Source: Pseudomonas sp. UYIF39
Lineage (GTDB): Bacteria; Pseudomonadota; Gammaproteobacteria; Pseudomonadales; Pseudomonadaceae
NCBI RefSeq assembly: GCF_029963765.1
Contig: NZ_JALBYU010000009.1
Coordinates: 217,511-281,510, forward strand
Direction of reading: 5' to 3'
Length of the DNA stretch: 64,000 bases
Below are positions 35,369 through 44,591 of the stretch, piece by piece (within the stretch, counting starts at the first letter, position 1; every line of letters begins with the position of its first letter). The notes under the pieces are model-generated. The model had not been told where the DNA came from and ran no database searches. It saw nothing but the letters and a program-made list of their open reading frames with translations. The translations under genes were made by a program, and so were the position numbers.

Positions 35369-36363
35369 TCGATCTTTCCCTGCTGCCCATGCCCGAGGTC
35401 GTCGAGACACTGGACTTCGAGGTGATCCTGAGAGCGCGTAAAGCGCGTTACCTGAGTCTGTACCCGGTGGATCAGCAAGAGGCGGTAGCGGCCGTGCTAA
35501 CCCTGGAGTCCGAACCGGTAACCAAGATGCTGCAGGAGAACGCTTACCGCGAGATGGTGCTTCGCCAGCGCATTAATGATGCTGCCAAGGCGAGCCTACT
35601 GGCGTACGCGAACGGTACCGATCTGGAGAATCGCGCCGCAGATTTCGGCGTAGAGCGCCTGGTGATCACTCCGGCCAATCCCGACTCAGTACCACCGACC
35701 GCTGCAGTAATGGAGCTGGACGACGCATTGCGATATCGCGCCCAACTCGCCCTGGAGGGCTTGTCCGTAGCCGGTAGTACCGGCGCCTATGAATTCCGCG
35801 CTCTCAGCGCTTCGGCCAACATTGCCGCTGTCTCGGTCGATTCTCCAACCTTCCAAGCGGCCGAGGTCAGCGCGGCCGTGCGTGCCCAACTACCGGCCAA
35901 TGCAATCGTTTTAGTGTGTGACTACGCGGCGGGACTGACCAACCCGTTACCAGGTGATGTGTCCTTAACAGTGCTTCCGGTAGCCAACGGCACTTTGGCA
36001 CCGGCGTCATTGGTGGCCTCCGTACTGGATGCCTTGTCGGCTGAGGACGTTCGTCCTATCACCGATAGGCCCCGCGCGCAGCTCGGGCAGCCTGTCGACT
36101 TTTCCATAGTTGCAACGCTCGAGCTTGAACGCGGACCTTCGGCCGCCGTGGTATCCGCCGCGGCCGATTCAGCACTGGCAAAAACGATTGCCAAGGCCCG
36201 GGATTTGGAGGGCGAGCTGGCACGCTCAGCGATTTACGCCGCATTGCACGTCCCTGGCGTGGCTCGTGTGGTGTTGACACAGCCTCCTGCTGACATCCTC
36301 TGCGACAAGCGCCAATACCCGAACTGCACCGCTATCAATCTGACCAAGGTGATACCGGCATGA
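35365..36363 (+). CDS. J: Baseplate wedge protein J
   Basis: A 332-residue protein overlapping W by four bases. gpJ pattern with LLPMPEVVETLDFEVIL, LTLESEPVTKMLQENAYREM and GTDLENRAADFGVERLVI. It forms the wedge with I and W. Confidence 0.93.
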   Translation: MIDLSLLPMPEVVETLDFEVILRARKARYLSLYPVDQQEAVAAVLTLESEPVTKMLQENAYREMVLRQRINDAAKASLLAYANGTDLENRAADFGVERLVITPANPDSVPPTAAVMELDDALRYRAQLALEGLSVAGSTGAYEFRALSASANIAAVSVDSPTFQAAEVSAAVRAQLPANAIVLVCDYAAGLTNPLPGDVSLTVLPVANGTLAPASLVASVLDALSAEDVRPITDRPRAQLGQPVDFSIVATLELERGPSAAVVSAAADSALAKTIAKARDLEGELARSAIYAALHVPGVARVVLTQPPADILCDKRQYPNCTAINLTKVIPA

Positions 36364-37088
36364 GCGAATTGTTACCTCCCAACAGCACTACGCTCGAGCG
36401 CGCACTCGCCACGGCGAGCGTCCTGGGCATCGATCCGCAAGCCATACGTGGTATCGCAGATTCGGCGCGCAGCCCGACCGACTTCCTACCTTGGTTGGCC
36501 TGGGCAATGTCGGTCGAAGGCTGGGAGGCCGCCGAAACCGAAGAGCAACAGCGCGCCCTGATTCGCGAGTCGATTCCGGTTCACAAACGCAAGGGCACGG
36601 TCGGTGCGGTGCGCCGCGTGCTGAAGGCGGTCGGGGTGAGAGCCGAGTTTAAGGAATGGACGCAAATCCCGGGCGCGGTGCCGTACACCTTTCAGTTGAT
36701 CGCGTGGGCCAACGACAACCGAGGCGGCGAGGGGTCGATTCTGTCCCCGCAACTGTTCGACCGGTTGCGCGCCCTGGTCGATGCCACGAAGAACGAACGC
36801 AGCCACTACACGCTCAAGGTCGGCGCGCGGTTCGACGGTGGTTTGCGGTTGGCCAATGCCAGCCAGACCCGGCAACTGGACCGCCGCACGCTGGAAGCCC
36901 AGGGCGTGCCGATGGATACCGCCGAGTCAGCCCTGGGGTTGGCCAACGCGTCCAGCGTCCGCTGTGTGATTCATCAAAGCGCCGATCTGTTAGGCGTTCC
37001 CATCCATGCAGAGCAGGGCTTTGCGGTCGCTAACGCGCACCGTACCCGTATCGTTGTTCGCGCCACTATGGAGGCCGTCCTCGTATGA
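36360..37088 (+). CDS. I: Baseplate/tail protein I
   Basis: A 242-residue protein in ATGA overlap with J. gpI pattern: LLPPNSTTLERALATASVLG, FLPWLAWAMSVEGWEAAETE, PVHKRKGTVGAVRRVLKAVG. The C-terminal 90 residues carry two related segments (GGLRLANASQTRQLDR and SALGLANASSVRCVIH) beyond the P2 length. Confidence 0.92.
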   Translation: MSELLPPNSTTLERALATASVLGIDPQAIRGIADSARSPTDFLPWLAWAMSVEGWEAAETEEQQRALIRESIPVHKRKGTVGAVRRVLKAVGVRAEFKEWTQIPGAVPYTFQLIAWANDNRGGEGSILSPQLFDRLRALVDATKNERSHYTLKVGARFDGGLRLANASQTRQLDRRTLEAQGVPMDTAESALGLANASSVRCVIHQSADLLGVPIHAEQGFAVANAHRTRIVVRATMEAVLV

Positions 37089-37771
37089 GCACCCCGTTAC
37101 AACCCCTGATCACCAAGGCCGGCTTGGCCGCCATTTGGCGCGCCGACAACACCGGCGTGGCGGCCGAAATCACCCACATCGTGGTGGGCACCAGTGGCTA
37201 TACCCCAGCCAATACGCAGACCGCTTTGCGCACCCAAGTGGCGAAATACGCCATTTCCGATGGTCAGCGCCTGAGTGACACCCTGATTCACGTCACGGCG
37301 GTAGCCGACGACGCCAAGGCCTATTGGGCGCGTGAGGTGGGCTTTCTGTTGTCGGACGGCACGCTGTTGGCGGTCTGGTCGCACCCTACCGAGGCGCTGA
37401 CCTACAAGTCGGCCAACGCCGAGTTGCTGCTGGCCTACGACTTGTCGCTGACGGCGTTGCCAGCCAATAGTGTCACCATCACCTCGACCGGGGCGGGCTT
37501 GAACCTGACGCTGTCGGCCGAGCTGGCCGCGCTGGCCACGGCGCAGATATCCAGCATGTTGCGCGATCAAAAGAATCAGGACGCGCTCGACAGTCAGGAC
37601 AAGCTGAACCAGTTGCAAGGCACGCAAATCGCCAACCTGCTGGAGCGAATAAAGGCCGTCGAGCTGCGACAGGATTCCGACCGCGATGGCCTGTTGACCG
37701 CCATTGCGGCCAACGCTACCGCAGTGATTTCCCTGCAAAACCTTTTCTCTAAAACCACCCTTGGAGTTTGA
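37085..37771 (+). CDS. Tail-collar fibre protein (gpH N-terminal-like)
   Basis: A 228-residue protein overlapping I by four bases. Residues 1-150 match the phage tail-collar fibre domain (PLITKAGLAAIWRADNTGVA, EITHIVVGTSGYTPA, VGFLLSDGTLLAVWSHP); the C-terminal region is a coiled coil (residues 170-215). In P2 this domain is the N-terminus of a 669-residue H fibre. Here it is a stand-alone adaptor, with the tip encoded separately. Confidence 0.85.
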   Translation: MSTPLQPLITKAGLAAIWRADNTGVAAEITHIVVGTSGYTPANTQTALRTQVAKYAISDGQRLSDTLIHVTAVADDAKAYWAREVGFLLSDGTLLAVWSHPTEALTYKSANAELLLAYDLSLTALPANSVTITSTGAGLNLTLSAELAALATAQISSMLRDQKNQDALDSQDKLNQLQGTQIANLLERIKAVELRQDSDRDGLLTAIAANATAVISLQNLFSKTTLGV

Positions 37772-37773
37772 GC

Positions 37774-38538
37774 ATGAGTCTCGAATCGCAAATTGCTGAT
37801 CTGGTATCGGCAACCAATACCCTGATCGCCACTTACAACGGCAAGAAAAACGAAATCACGGCGGCGGTTAACGCGGCGATTGCTGGTATTCCTGAAACGT
37901 CCCGCACCTGGTGGGTGGATCAGGTCAACGGCCTTGACACCAACGCCGGCAACAGCAGCGCGGCACCGTTTAAAACCATCGGCAAAGCGTTGGCCTCTAC
38001 GCCGGCGAGTGGGCAGTGTTCTGTCTATTTGCTGAGTGACTACGTGATGACGGCCAGTATTGCGGTTAGCTGCGCCTACCTGCTGATTTATGGTCCCAAC
38101 GCCGTCACGTCGGGCGTTGCCCCAAAATTACGTCCTCAGTATTTTCTGGCGACCGATGCCTCCACGCAGATGGCGGGCTTCATTTTCTATAGCCAGGCTA
38201 ACAATGTGGAACTGCGAAACGTCGACATCGTGTTGCCGTCGGTGGCGGGGGTGGTGCCGGCGCCGACGATTACCCGCGTCAATAGCTTTATCAAGACCAA
38301 CTCTTCGTCTTCGTTGCCGCCAGTGCTGGGCGTTATGTTGCAAACGGTGGTGGTGACCAAGGCGGCGGATTTTTACGGCGCCCTGATTGGCCTGTCGGCC
38401 TCTTCGCTGGCGTTTGGTTGCTTCGCGGCGACGTTCCCAAGCGATATGTTGGGCAAGTATGTCAGCACCGTTTCAGCGGCGGGCGGCACGGCCGCCAATA
38501 CCCTGTCGCAAATCACCACCAACCTTTCGACCCTTTAA
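37774..38538 (+). CDS. Putative receptor-binding tail fibre tip (beta-helix-like)
   Basis: A 254-residue protein; ATG 37774 has GGAG eight bases upstream (TTG 37768 is also in frame). A short N-terminal coiled segment is followed by WWVDQVNGLDTNAGNSSAA and PFKTIGKAL, the opening motif of right-handed beta-helix fibre and polysaccharide-binding proteins. The remainder is Ser/Thr/Ala/Val-rich. It is likely the host-recognition module; the receptor cannot be read. Confidence 0.65.
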   Translation: MSLESQIADLVSATNTLIATYNGKKNEITAAVNAAIAGIPETSRTWWVDQVNGLDTNAGNSSAAPFKTIGKALASTPASGQCSVYLLSDYVMTASIAVSCAYLLIYGPNAVTSGVAPKLRPQYFLATDASTQMAGFIFYSQANNVELRNVDIVLPSVAGVVPAPTITRVNSFIKTNSSSSLPPVLGVMLQTVVVTKAADFYGALIGLSASSLAFGCFAATFPSDMLGKYVSTVSAAGGTAANTLSQITTNLSTL

Positions 38539-38562
38539 TCTCGCTGATACGGAACGCACCTT

Positions 38563-39027
38563 ATGCAACTGCAAAATATTAACGTTGTTCATGGCGGCCA
38601 AAGTTATGTCGGCTTCGCCTTTGCTGATCTGCCCTTGGCGGCGGCTCTAGTCGTGGCGGCGCAGCAAATTGATCAGGCGGCCGACGTGGCTCGCCGGGCG
38701 GTGCTGGGCGATTCGTTGCGCGCCTTGGAATACCAGCGCGCGGCCACCGAGGCCAGGGCTTTTGCCGCTGCCGGTTATGCCGGAGCCATGCCGCCCTCGG
38801 TGCAGGCTTGGGCCGATGCGGCCGAGCTGGAGCCACAAGCGGCGGCTGATAGCATCATCACCGAGGCCGATGCCTGGCAAGCGGCGCTGTATGCGATCCG
38901 CGCGGCCCGCCTTAAGGGCAAGCAGCGGGTGCTCAAGGCCACCAGTCACGACGCCGCCGACGCGCTGGCTGACACCGCGATCGCGGAAATTCGCGCCAGC
39001 ATTGAGGGTGTCGGCAACGCTATATAA
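38563..39027 (+). CDS. Tail fibre chaperone-like protein
   Basis: A 154-residue alanine-rich helical protein. PPSVQAWADAAELEPQAAAD, DAWQAALYAIRAARLKGKQR and ATSHDAADALADTAIAEIRA resemble small proteins that follow fibre genes in Pseudomonas phages and act as assembly chaperones (the gpG position in P2). Followed by a terminator. Confidence 0.6.
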   Translation: MQLQNINVVHGGQSYVGFAFADLPLAAALVVAAQQIDQAADVARRAVLGDSLRALEYQRAATEARAFAAAGYAGAMPPSVQAWADAAELEPQAAADSIITEADAWQAALYAIRAARLKGKQRVLKATSHDAADALADTAIAEIRASIEGVGNAI

Positions 39028-39046
39028 CCCCCCCCTGGCTACCGCC

Positions 39047-39072
39047 AAACCCCGCTTCGGCGGGGTTTTCTT
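39047..39072 (+). terminator. Terminator closing the V-to-fibre operon
   Basis: AAACCCCGC-TTC-GGCGGGGTTTTCTTT: perfect short stem plus T-rich tail, 20 bases after the chaperone-like stop. Confidence 0.85.
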
Positions 39073-39082
39073 TACTATTCAA

Positions 39083-39101
39083 TGTGCCAAGGGCTCTTAC
39101 A
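39083..39101 (+). promoter_or_regulatory. Late-promoter dyad before gene FI
   Basis: TGT-N13-ACA (TGTG-N11-TACA), third copy of the 19-bp geometry, located between the fibre-operon terminator and the sheath gene, as expected for the P2 F-operon promoter. Confidence 0.6.
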
Positions 39102-39183
39102 ACCCCCGCACATCGCACCTGCCCCGCGCGCGCGTCAATCTATGGACTCACTGAACCGCGATCCTGCGCAGGAGCCGCCATAC

Positions 39184-40356
39184 ATGGCAACCGATTACCA
39201 CCACGGCGTTCGCGTCGTCGAAATCAACGAGGGCAGCCGCCCTATTCGCACTGTCGCCACAGCTGTGGTCGGCATGGTCTGCACCGCCGAAGATGCCGAT
39301 CCGATTGCGTTTCCTCTCAACCGCCCCGTGCTCCTTACCGACGTGCTTACCGCCAGCGGTAAGGCCGGTGTCAAAGGCACCCTAGCCAAAAGCCTGGACG
39401 CCATCGCTGACCAATCCAGCCCGGTCACCGTCGTTGTTCGTGTAGCACAGGGGCTGGACGCTGCCGAGACCACCACCAACGTGATTGGCGGTGTGACTGC
39501 CGGTGGCCAGTACACCGGAATGAAGGCTTTGCTGGCCGCAGAAGCGCAGCTGGGTGTGCGGCCGCGGATCCTCGGAGTACCGGGCCTCGACTCCTTGCCA
39601 GTGGCCACGGAGCTGGTGCTCACCGCGCAGAAGCTGCGTGGATTCGCATACGCCAGTGCCTGGGATTGCAATACCGTTTCGGAGGTCATTGCCTACCGAG
39701 AAAACTTTGGCGCCCGCGAGCTGATGACCATCTGGCCCGATTTCGTAAACTGGGACACCACCCTGAATGCCGATGCGCCGGCGTCTGCGATCGCCCGCGC
39801 ATTGGGCCTGCGCGCCAAGCTCGATGAGCAAGTGGGCTGGCATAAAACCCTGTCCAACGTGGCCGTGAATGGCGTGTCCGGACTGAGCCGGGATATCTAC
39901 TGGGATCTGCAGAATCCGGCCACCGACGCTGGATTGCTGAACGCGGCAGACGTCACCACGTTGGTTCGTCGTGATGGCTTCCGCTTCTGGGGGTCGCGCA
40001 CCTGCAGCGACGATCCTTTGTTTGCCTTCGAAAACTACACCCGTACTGCCCAGGTACTGGCTGACACCATGGCCGAGGGGCAATTCTGGGCGGTGGACAA
40101 ACCCATGCACCCAAGCCTGGTCCGCGACATCGTCGAGGGTATCAATGCCAAATTTCGCGAGCTGGTGCGCCTTGGCTACCTGATCGGCGGCGAGTGCTGG
40201 TACGACGAAGCCGCCAACGACAAGGACACCCTCAAGGCCGGCAAGCTGTACCTCGACTACGACTACACGCCAGTTCCTCCACTGGAGAACCTGGGGCTTC
40301 GCCAGCGCATCACCGACCGTTACCTAGTCGACTTCGCCAGCCGCGTCACCGCCTGA
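39184..40356 (+). CDS. FI: Tail sheath protein (P2 gpFI type)
   Basis: A 390-residue protein from ATG 39184, nine bases after GGAG; the longer frame from 39082 is upstream leader. Sheath features: [55 protein letters not shown]. It forms the contractile sheath around the FII tube. Confidence 0.95.
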   Translation: MATDYHHGVRVVEINEGSRPIRTVATAVVGMVCTAEDADPIAFPLNRPVLLTDVLTASGKAGVKGTLAKSLDAIADQSSPVTVVVRVAQGLDAAETTTNVIGGVTAGGQYTGMKALLAAEAQLGVRPRILGVPGLDSLPVATELVLTAQKLRGFAYASAWDCNTVSEVIAYRENFGARELMTIWPDFVNWDTTLNADAPASAIARALGLRAKLDEQVGWHKTLSNVAVNGVSGLSRDIYWDLQNPATDAGLLNAADVTTLVRRDGFRFWGSRTCSDDPLFAFENYTRTAQVLADTMAEGQFWAVDKPMHPSLVRDIVEGINAKFRELVRLGYLIGGECWYDEAANDKDTLKAGKLYLDYDYTPVPPLENLGLRQRITDRYLVDFASRVTA

Positions 40357-40406
40357 TATTCATTCATCCGCGCGGCGATGGCCGCGCCTTTAGGAGAGCG
40401 CCCAAT

Positions 40407-40922
40407 ATGGCTCTGCCCAAGAAGCTCAAGAACATGAACTTGTACAACGACGGCGTCAGCTATGTCGGTGCTTGCAAGAGCGTCACCCTGCCCAAGCTCG
40501 CTCGAAAGCTCGAAGCGTTCCGGGGCGGCGGCATGGACGGCGCGGTGAAGGTCGACCTGGGTCATGGCGACGACGGGATTCAGATCGAATGGACCCTTGG
40601 TGGCTGGGATCTGACGGCGCTGCGTCAATACGGCGCGGTATCGGCCAGCGGCGTCATGCTGCGTTGGGCCGGTTCGATCCAGCGCGACGACACCGGTGAG
40701 GTATCAGCCGTTGAGGTGGTCGTGCGTGGGCGGCACGAAGAGATCGACATGGGTGACGCGGAAAGCGGTGAAGACACCGAGCACAAGTTCACCACCACCT
40801 GCAGCTATTACAAGCTGACCATCGACGGTAATGAAGAGATCGAGATCGACTTGCTCAACTTCATTTTCAAGGTTGATGGCAAAGACATGCTGGCTGAGCA
40901 CCGCAAGGCGATCGGCCTGTAA
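40407..40922 (+). CDS. FII: Major tail tube protein (P2 gpFII type)
   Basis: A 171-residue protein from ATG 40407 with AGGAGAG upstream. Tube features: LPKKLKNMNLYNDGVSYVG, GHGDDGIQIEWTLGGWDL and TTTCSYYKLTIDGNEEIEID. It stacks as hexameric rings in the tail. Confidence 0.95.
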   Translation: MALPKKLKNMNLYNDGVSYVGACKSVTLPKLARKLEAFRGGGMDGAVKVDLGHGDDGIQIEWTLGGWDLTALRQYGAVSASGVMLRWAGSIQRDDTGEVSAVEVVVRGRHEEIDMGDAESGEDTEHKFTTTCSYYKLTIDGNEEIEIDLLNFIFKVDGKDMLAEHRKAIGL

Positions 40923-40976
40923 TCCCAGCTTTTCCCGCCGGCTCGTCCGGCACCCTCTCTTTCAAAGGATTTCGAC

Positions 40977-41321
40977 ATGATCACCTCCGAAAAAAACGAA
41001 GCTGTGGAAGCACCAGTTGTGAAAAACCCAAATCGCCCAGTCATCACCCTGGATACACCGATCGTCAGAGGCTCGACTGAGATCACCGAGGTGACGCTGC
41101 GCAAACCAGTCTCCGGCGAGTTGCGGGGCGTCTCCTTGACCGACCTGTTGCAGATGGACGTCCTCGCACTGCGCAAGGTCCTTCCGCGAATCACCACGCC
41201 AACCCTGACCGATCACGACATTGGCCAGATGGATCCGGCCGACCTGGTGCAGATGGCCACCGAGGTTGCCGGTTTTTTGCTGCCGAAGTCGGCGAAGGTG
41301 GATGCATCCCTCGTTGCGTAG
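40977..41321 (+). CDS. E: Tail assembly chaperone gpE
   Basis: A 114-residue protein: ITLDTPIVRGSTEITEVTLR and EVAGFLLPKSAKV at the end. Near its 3' end the message has the slippery heptamer T-TTT-TTG (41273-41279) in the correct phase, allowing a -1 shift into the downstream frame and production of an E+E' fusion of 157 residues ending at 41449, as in P2. These proteins chaperone the tape measure. Confidence 0.92.
   Translation: MITSEKNEAVEAPVVKNPNRPVITLDTPIVRGSTEITEVTLRKPVSGELRGVSLTDLLQMDVLALRKVLPRITTPTLTDHDIGQMDPADLVQMATEVAGFLLPKSAKVDASLVA
41273..41279 (+). promoter_or_regulatory. Programmed -1 frameshift site of E/E'
   Basis: T TTT TTG: the zero frame reads GGT TTT TTG CTG and slippage gives TTT TTT GCT GCC in the -1 frame, which stays open to the E' stop at 41447-41449 with no intervening stop codon. 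Confidence 0.85.
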
Positions 41322-41329
41322 ATGACGCG

Positions 41330-41449
41330 ATGGCGGATATCGCCGTGATTTTTCACTGGGGGCCAGCGGAGATGGATCCTCTCCCCCTAACCGAACTAAT
41401 GGACTGGCGCGAACGCGCTCGTAAACGAAGTGGGGCGAAGGATGACTGA
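41330..41449 (+). CDS. E': GpE-family phage tail protein (E' frame)
   Basis: A 39-residue open frame (MADIAVIFHWGPAEMDPL, then LTELMDWRERARKRSG) carrying the GpE-family motif F-H-W-x-P and M-x-x-L-T-x-x-E/D-L. It can start at its own ATG but in P2 is expressed mainly as the tail of the frameshifted E+E' protein. Its end overlaps the tape-measure start (41442). Confidence 0.88.
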   Translation: MADIAVIFHWGPAEMDPLPLTELMDWRERARKRSGAKDD

Positions 41450-44400
41450 CAAGCTGCGGCTGGAATTTCTGCTGTCGGCGATCGACAAGGTCACCGCGCC
41501 CCTCAAACAGATCAGCGCGGGGAGCAATGCTACGTCTCGCGCCTTGAAAGCGGCGCGGGACCAGCTGAAGGAACTCAACGCCCAGCAGTCCAACATTTCC
41601 AGCTATACCCGCCAGAAGGAAGCCGTCCGCCAATCCTCCGAAGAACTGGCCAAGGCGCAGGACAAGTTGCGCGGCCTGCGTGAACAGCTGCAGAAGATGG
41701 ACGCCCCTACTGCGGCTTTTCAAAAGGCGTTCGTCAACGCCTCCGCCTCGGTGGAAAAGCTGACGAACAAACACACGGCTCAGCGCTCGGAGCTGCAGCG
41801 CCTGATCCCCCTCATGAAATCGACTGGTGCTGATACCCGCAACCTCGGCACCACCGAGCGTCGCTTAAAAACCGAGATCGAGGCGGCAAATAAAGCCATC
41901 CAGAATCAAAGAGACCGCCTCTCTGCGCTCGCCAAACAGCAGGAGCGGGTATCGAAGGCGCAGAGGAATTATTCCAAGGGCAAAGAGCTCGCCGGCAATG
42001 CCGCTGTAGCCGGCGCGAGCGCGGGTGCCGTGGGAGCTGCAACCGGCCTACCAATCATTGGGATGGTCAAAGATTACTCTCGCTTCGAAGATGCCATGGC
42101 GGGTGTCGCCAAACAGGTCGAAGGCGCACGGGATGGCAACGGACAGCTCACCCAGACTTATTACGACATGGGCGCGGCCATCAAGAAGATGTCCGAAACC
42201 ATCCCCATGGCGACTACCGATATCGCCGCCCTGGTAGAAGGCGGTGCGCGAATGGGCATCCAGGGCAAAGACGACCTTCTGGAGTTCGCGCGCGTCGCCG
42301 CGACTGCCGCGACGGCTTTCGACCTGCCGGCACAGGAAGTCGGCGAGAACCTGGCGCGGATCGCGAACCTGTACAAATTGCCCATCAAGAACGTCAATCA
42401 GCTCGGGGACGCGATCAACTTCCTGGACGACAACGCCATGTCGAAAGGGGGGGAAATCATTGACGTCATGCAACGCACGGCGGGCATTACGGCCTCCGTC
42501 GGCATGTCGTTCAAAGACGCCGCAGCCTTGGGCTCGACCTTCCTGACGCTGGGCGCGTCAGCGGAAACCGCGGGCTCCGCCACAAACGCCATGATCCGAG
42601 AATTGGCTATTGCCACCAAACAGCCGAAGCGGTTCGTCGAAGGGTTGAAAGCGATCGGCCTGGAAGCACAGTCCGTGCAGGACGGCATGGCCAAGGACGC
42701 GACGGGCACCATTCAAAAGGTGCTAGATGCAGTCAACAAGTTGCCGAAGAATCAGCAACTCGGTGTGATGACTGAGCTGTTCGGCAAAGAATATGGCGAC
42801 GACGCAGCAAAGCTTGCTGCCAACATGAGTGAATATCGGCGCCAGCTGGAGTTGGTGAACGGAGCGGACAACGCGCCCAAGCGCGACGGATCGATGCAGC
42901 GCGAAGGGGATATCCGTGGGGACCAACTGTCAGCCCGATGGGAGATGTCTCAAAACCGCATGTTTAACCTGAGCAGCGCCCTGGGCGAGACCCTTCGACC
43001 AGCACTTATTCAGCTGATTACGGGATTTAACGGCGTCCTCGAGCGCGTCAACGCGTGGGCGACCGCTAACCCAGGATTGGTGCTGGGCATCCTGAAGGTC
43101 GGCGCCGGCATCGCCGCATTGTCGATCGGCTTTAGTACGGTCGCTCTGGCGCTGGCGACTACCCTCGGACCATTCCTCGCCGTCCGTTATGGCCTATCAC
43201 TGATCGGGATCCGCCTGCCTTCGTTGATCGGGCTGCTGTTCAATCTGGGTTCGAAGGTGCTGCCCTTCGTTGGCCAGGCGTTCATGTGGGTTGGCCGACT
43301 GTTCATGGCCAATCCAATTGGCTTGGCCATTACGGCAATCGCCGCTGCTGCGTATCTGATCTATGCGAACTGGGACAAGGTGAAGGCTTACTTCATCGGT
43401 GCCTGGGCTGAAATAAAACTGGGCTTCAGCGGCGGGATCAGCGGCATCCTGCAGACGCTCGCCAATTTCAGCCCCATTGGGCTGATCTACCAGGCCTTCT
43501 CGGCCGTGATGAACTACATGGGAGTCGAGATGCCAAGCCGATTCACCGAGTTCGGGGGAATGATCATCGCGGGGCTCGTCAATGGCATCACGAACGCGAT
43601 GGGAGCCGTGAAGACTGCAATCTCTGACGCCGGTAGTAACACCGTCGACTGGTTCAAGGAAAAACTGGGGATTCACAGCCCGTCTCGGGTTTTTGCCGAG
43701 CTCGGCGGCTTCACCATGGCCGGATTGGCGCAGGGCGTTGCTGAAGGTCAGAGCGGGCCTCTGGAAGCAGTCAAGGCCGTCGGCGAGCTTATGACTCAAG
43801 CAGGGACTGTGACCATCGGTGCCATCACCGACGCGGGCGCAGCGCTGAACCCCGCCGCTGCCGTCCCCGGGGTGGCTGCAGCAGCTCTAACCCCTGCTGC
43901 TGCCGTACCCGAGGCCGCTGCAGCAGCATTGAGGCCAAGCGCATCCACACCCGCAGCGAAAGCTGCAAGTGGCGGCATGCTCGATTCGATATTGGGCATG
44001 GGCAAACGACTGGTCCAGGTGGGCGCGATGGCTGTGGGTATGGGCCCGGCACAGGGCGTTGCTGAAGGTCAGAGCGGGCATCTGGAAGTGGTCAAAGCCA
44101 TGGGCGAGCTTGTGACTCGGGCAGGGACTGTGACCCTCGGCGCCATCACCAACGCGGGAGCACTGCTAAACCCTGCTGCTGCCGTGCCCACAGTCGCTGC
44201 AGCAGCTCTAAACCCAGCTACCGCCGTACCCGTGGCCGCTGCAGCAGCACTTAAACCAGCCGCCTCTGTACCCGGAGCGAAAGCCGAAAGTGGCGGCATT
44301 CTTGAATCGATCATGGGCATGGGCAAACGACTGGCCCAAGTGAGCGCAATCGCCGTAGGCATGGGCGGGGCTCAAGGCGCGATCGCGGTCGACAACCGCC

Positions 44401-44585
44401 CGCCAATTGGTCCAGCAGCAGCTCCAGCGGCGATGCAGATGGCGCCCGATAAAATCGTCATCAACATTCACCCCGCCCCGGGGATGGATGCCGCTGCGAT
44501 CGCTCGGGCCGTGTCTGCAGAACTGGACAAGCGGCAGCATGCCAAACAAGCCAAGGGGCGCAGCGCCCTTTTTGACCAGGAGTAA
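41442..44585 (+). CDS. T: Tail tape measure protein (P2 gpT type)
   Basis: A 1047-residue protein from ATG 41442, with AAGG just upstream. N-terminal coiled coil (residues 20-180), then the TP901-type core (residues about 210-500: MATTDIAALVEGGARMGIQG, AMIRELAIATKQPKRFVEGL). A hydrophobic central region (LALATTLGPFLAVRYGLSLI and following) probably inserts into the host membrane. The C-terminal part contains a tandem duplication of 107 residues. It sets tail length. Confidence 0.94.
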   Translation: MTDKLRLEFLLSAIDKVTAPLKQISAGSNATSRALKAARDQLKELNAQQSNISSYTRQKEAVRQSSEELAKAQDKLRGLREQLQKMDAPTAAFQKAFVNASASVEKLTNKHTAQRSELQRLIPLMKSTGADTRNLGTTERRLKTEIEAANKAIQNQRDRLSALAKQQERVSKAQRNYSKGKELAGNAAVAGASAGAVGAATGLPIIGMVKDYSRFEDAMAGVAKQVEGARDGNGQLTQTYYDMGAAIKKMSETIPMATTDIAALVEGGARMGIQGKDDLLEFARVAATAATAFDLPAQEVGENLARIANLYKLPIKNVNQLGDAINFLDDNAMSKGGEIIDVMQRTAGITASVGMSFKDAAALGSTFLTLGASAETAGSATNAMIRELAIATKQPKRFVEGLKAIGLEAQSVQDGMAKDATGTIQKVLDAVNKLPKNQQLGVMTELFGKEYGDDAAKLAANMSEYRRQLELVNGADNAPKRDGSMQREGDIRGDQLSARWEMSQNRMFNLSSALGETLRPALIQLITGFNGVLERVNAWATANPGLVLGILKVGAGIAALSIGFSTVALALATTLGPFLAVRYGLSLIGIRLPSLIGLLFNLGSKVLPFVGQAFMWVGRLFMANPIGLAITAIAAAAYLIYANWDKVKAYFIGAWAEIKLGFSGGISGILQTLANFSPIGLIYQAFSAVMNYMGVEMPSRFTEFGGMIIAGLVNGITNAMGAVKTAISDAGSNTVDWFKEKLGIHSPSRVFAELGGFTMAGLAQGVAEGQSGPLEAVKAVGELMTQAGTVTIGAITDAGAALNPAAAVPGVAAAALTPAAAVPEAAAAALRPSASTPAAKAASGGMLDSILGMGKRLVQVGAMAVGMGPAQGVAEGQSGHLEVVKAMGELVTRAGTVTLGAITNAGALLNPAAAVPTVAAAALNPATAVPVAAAAALKPAASVPGAKAESGGILESIMGMGKRLAQVSAIAVGMGGAQGAIAVDNRPPIGPAAAPAAMQMAPDKIVINIHPAPGMDAAAIARAVSAELDKRQHAKQAKGRSALFDQE
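43731..44372 (+). repeat. Tandem duplication inside the tape measure gene (2 x 321 bp)
   Basis: Units 43731-44051 and 44052-44372 both begin CAGGGCGTTGCTGAAGG and encode GVAEGQSG...GMGKRL...AVGMG. The period is 321 bases (107 codons), so frame is kept. Each unit holds alanine/proline repeats (NPAAAVP-type). Confidence 0.88.
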
Positions 44586-44591
44586 ACGGAC

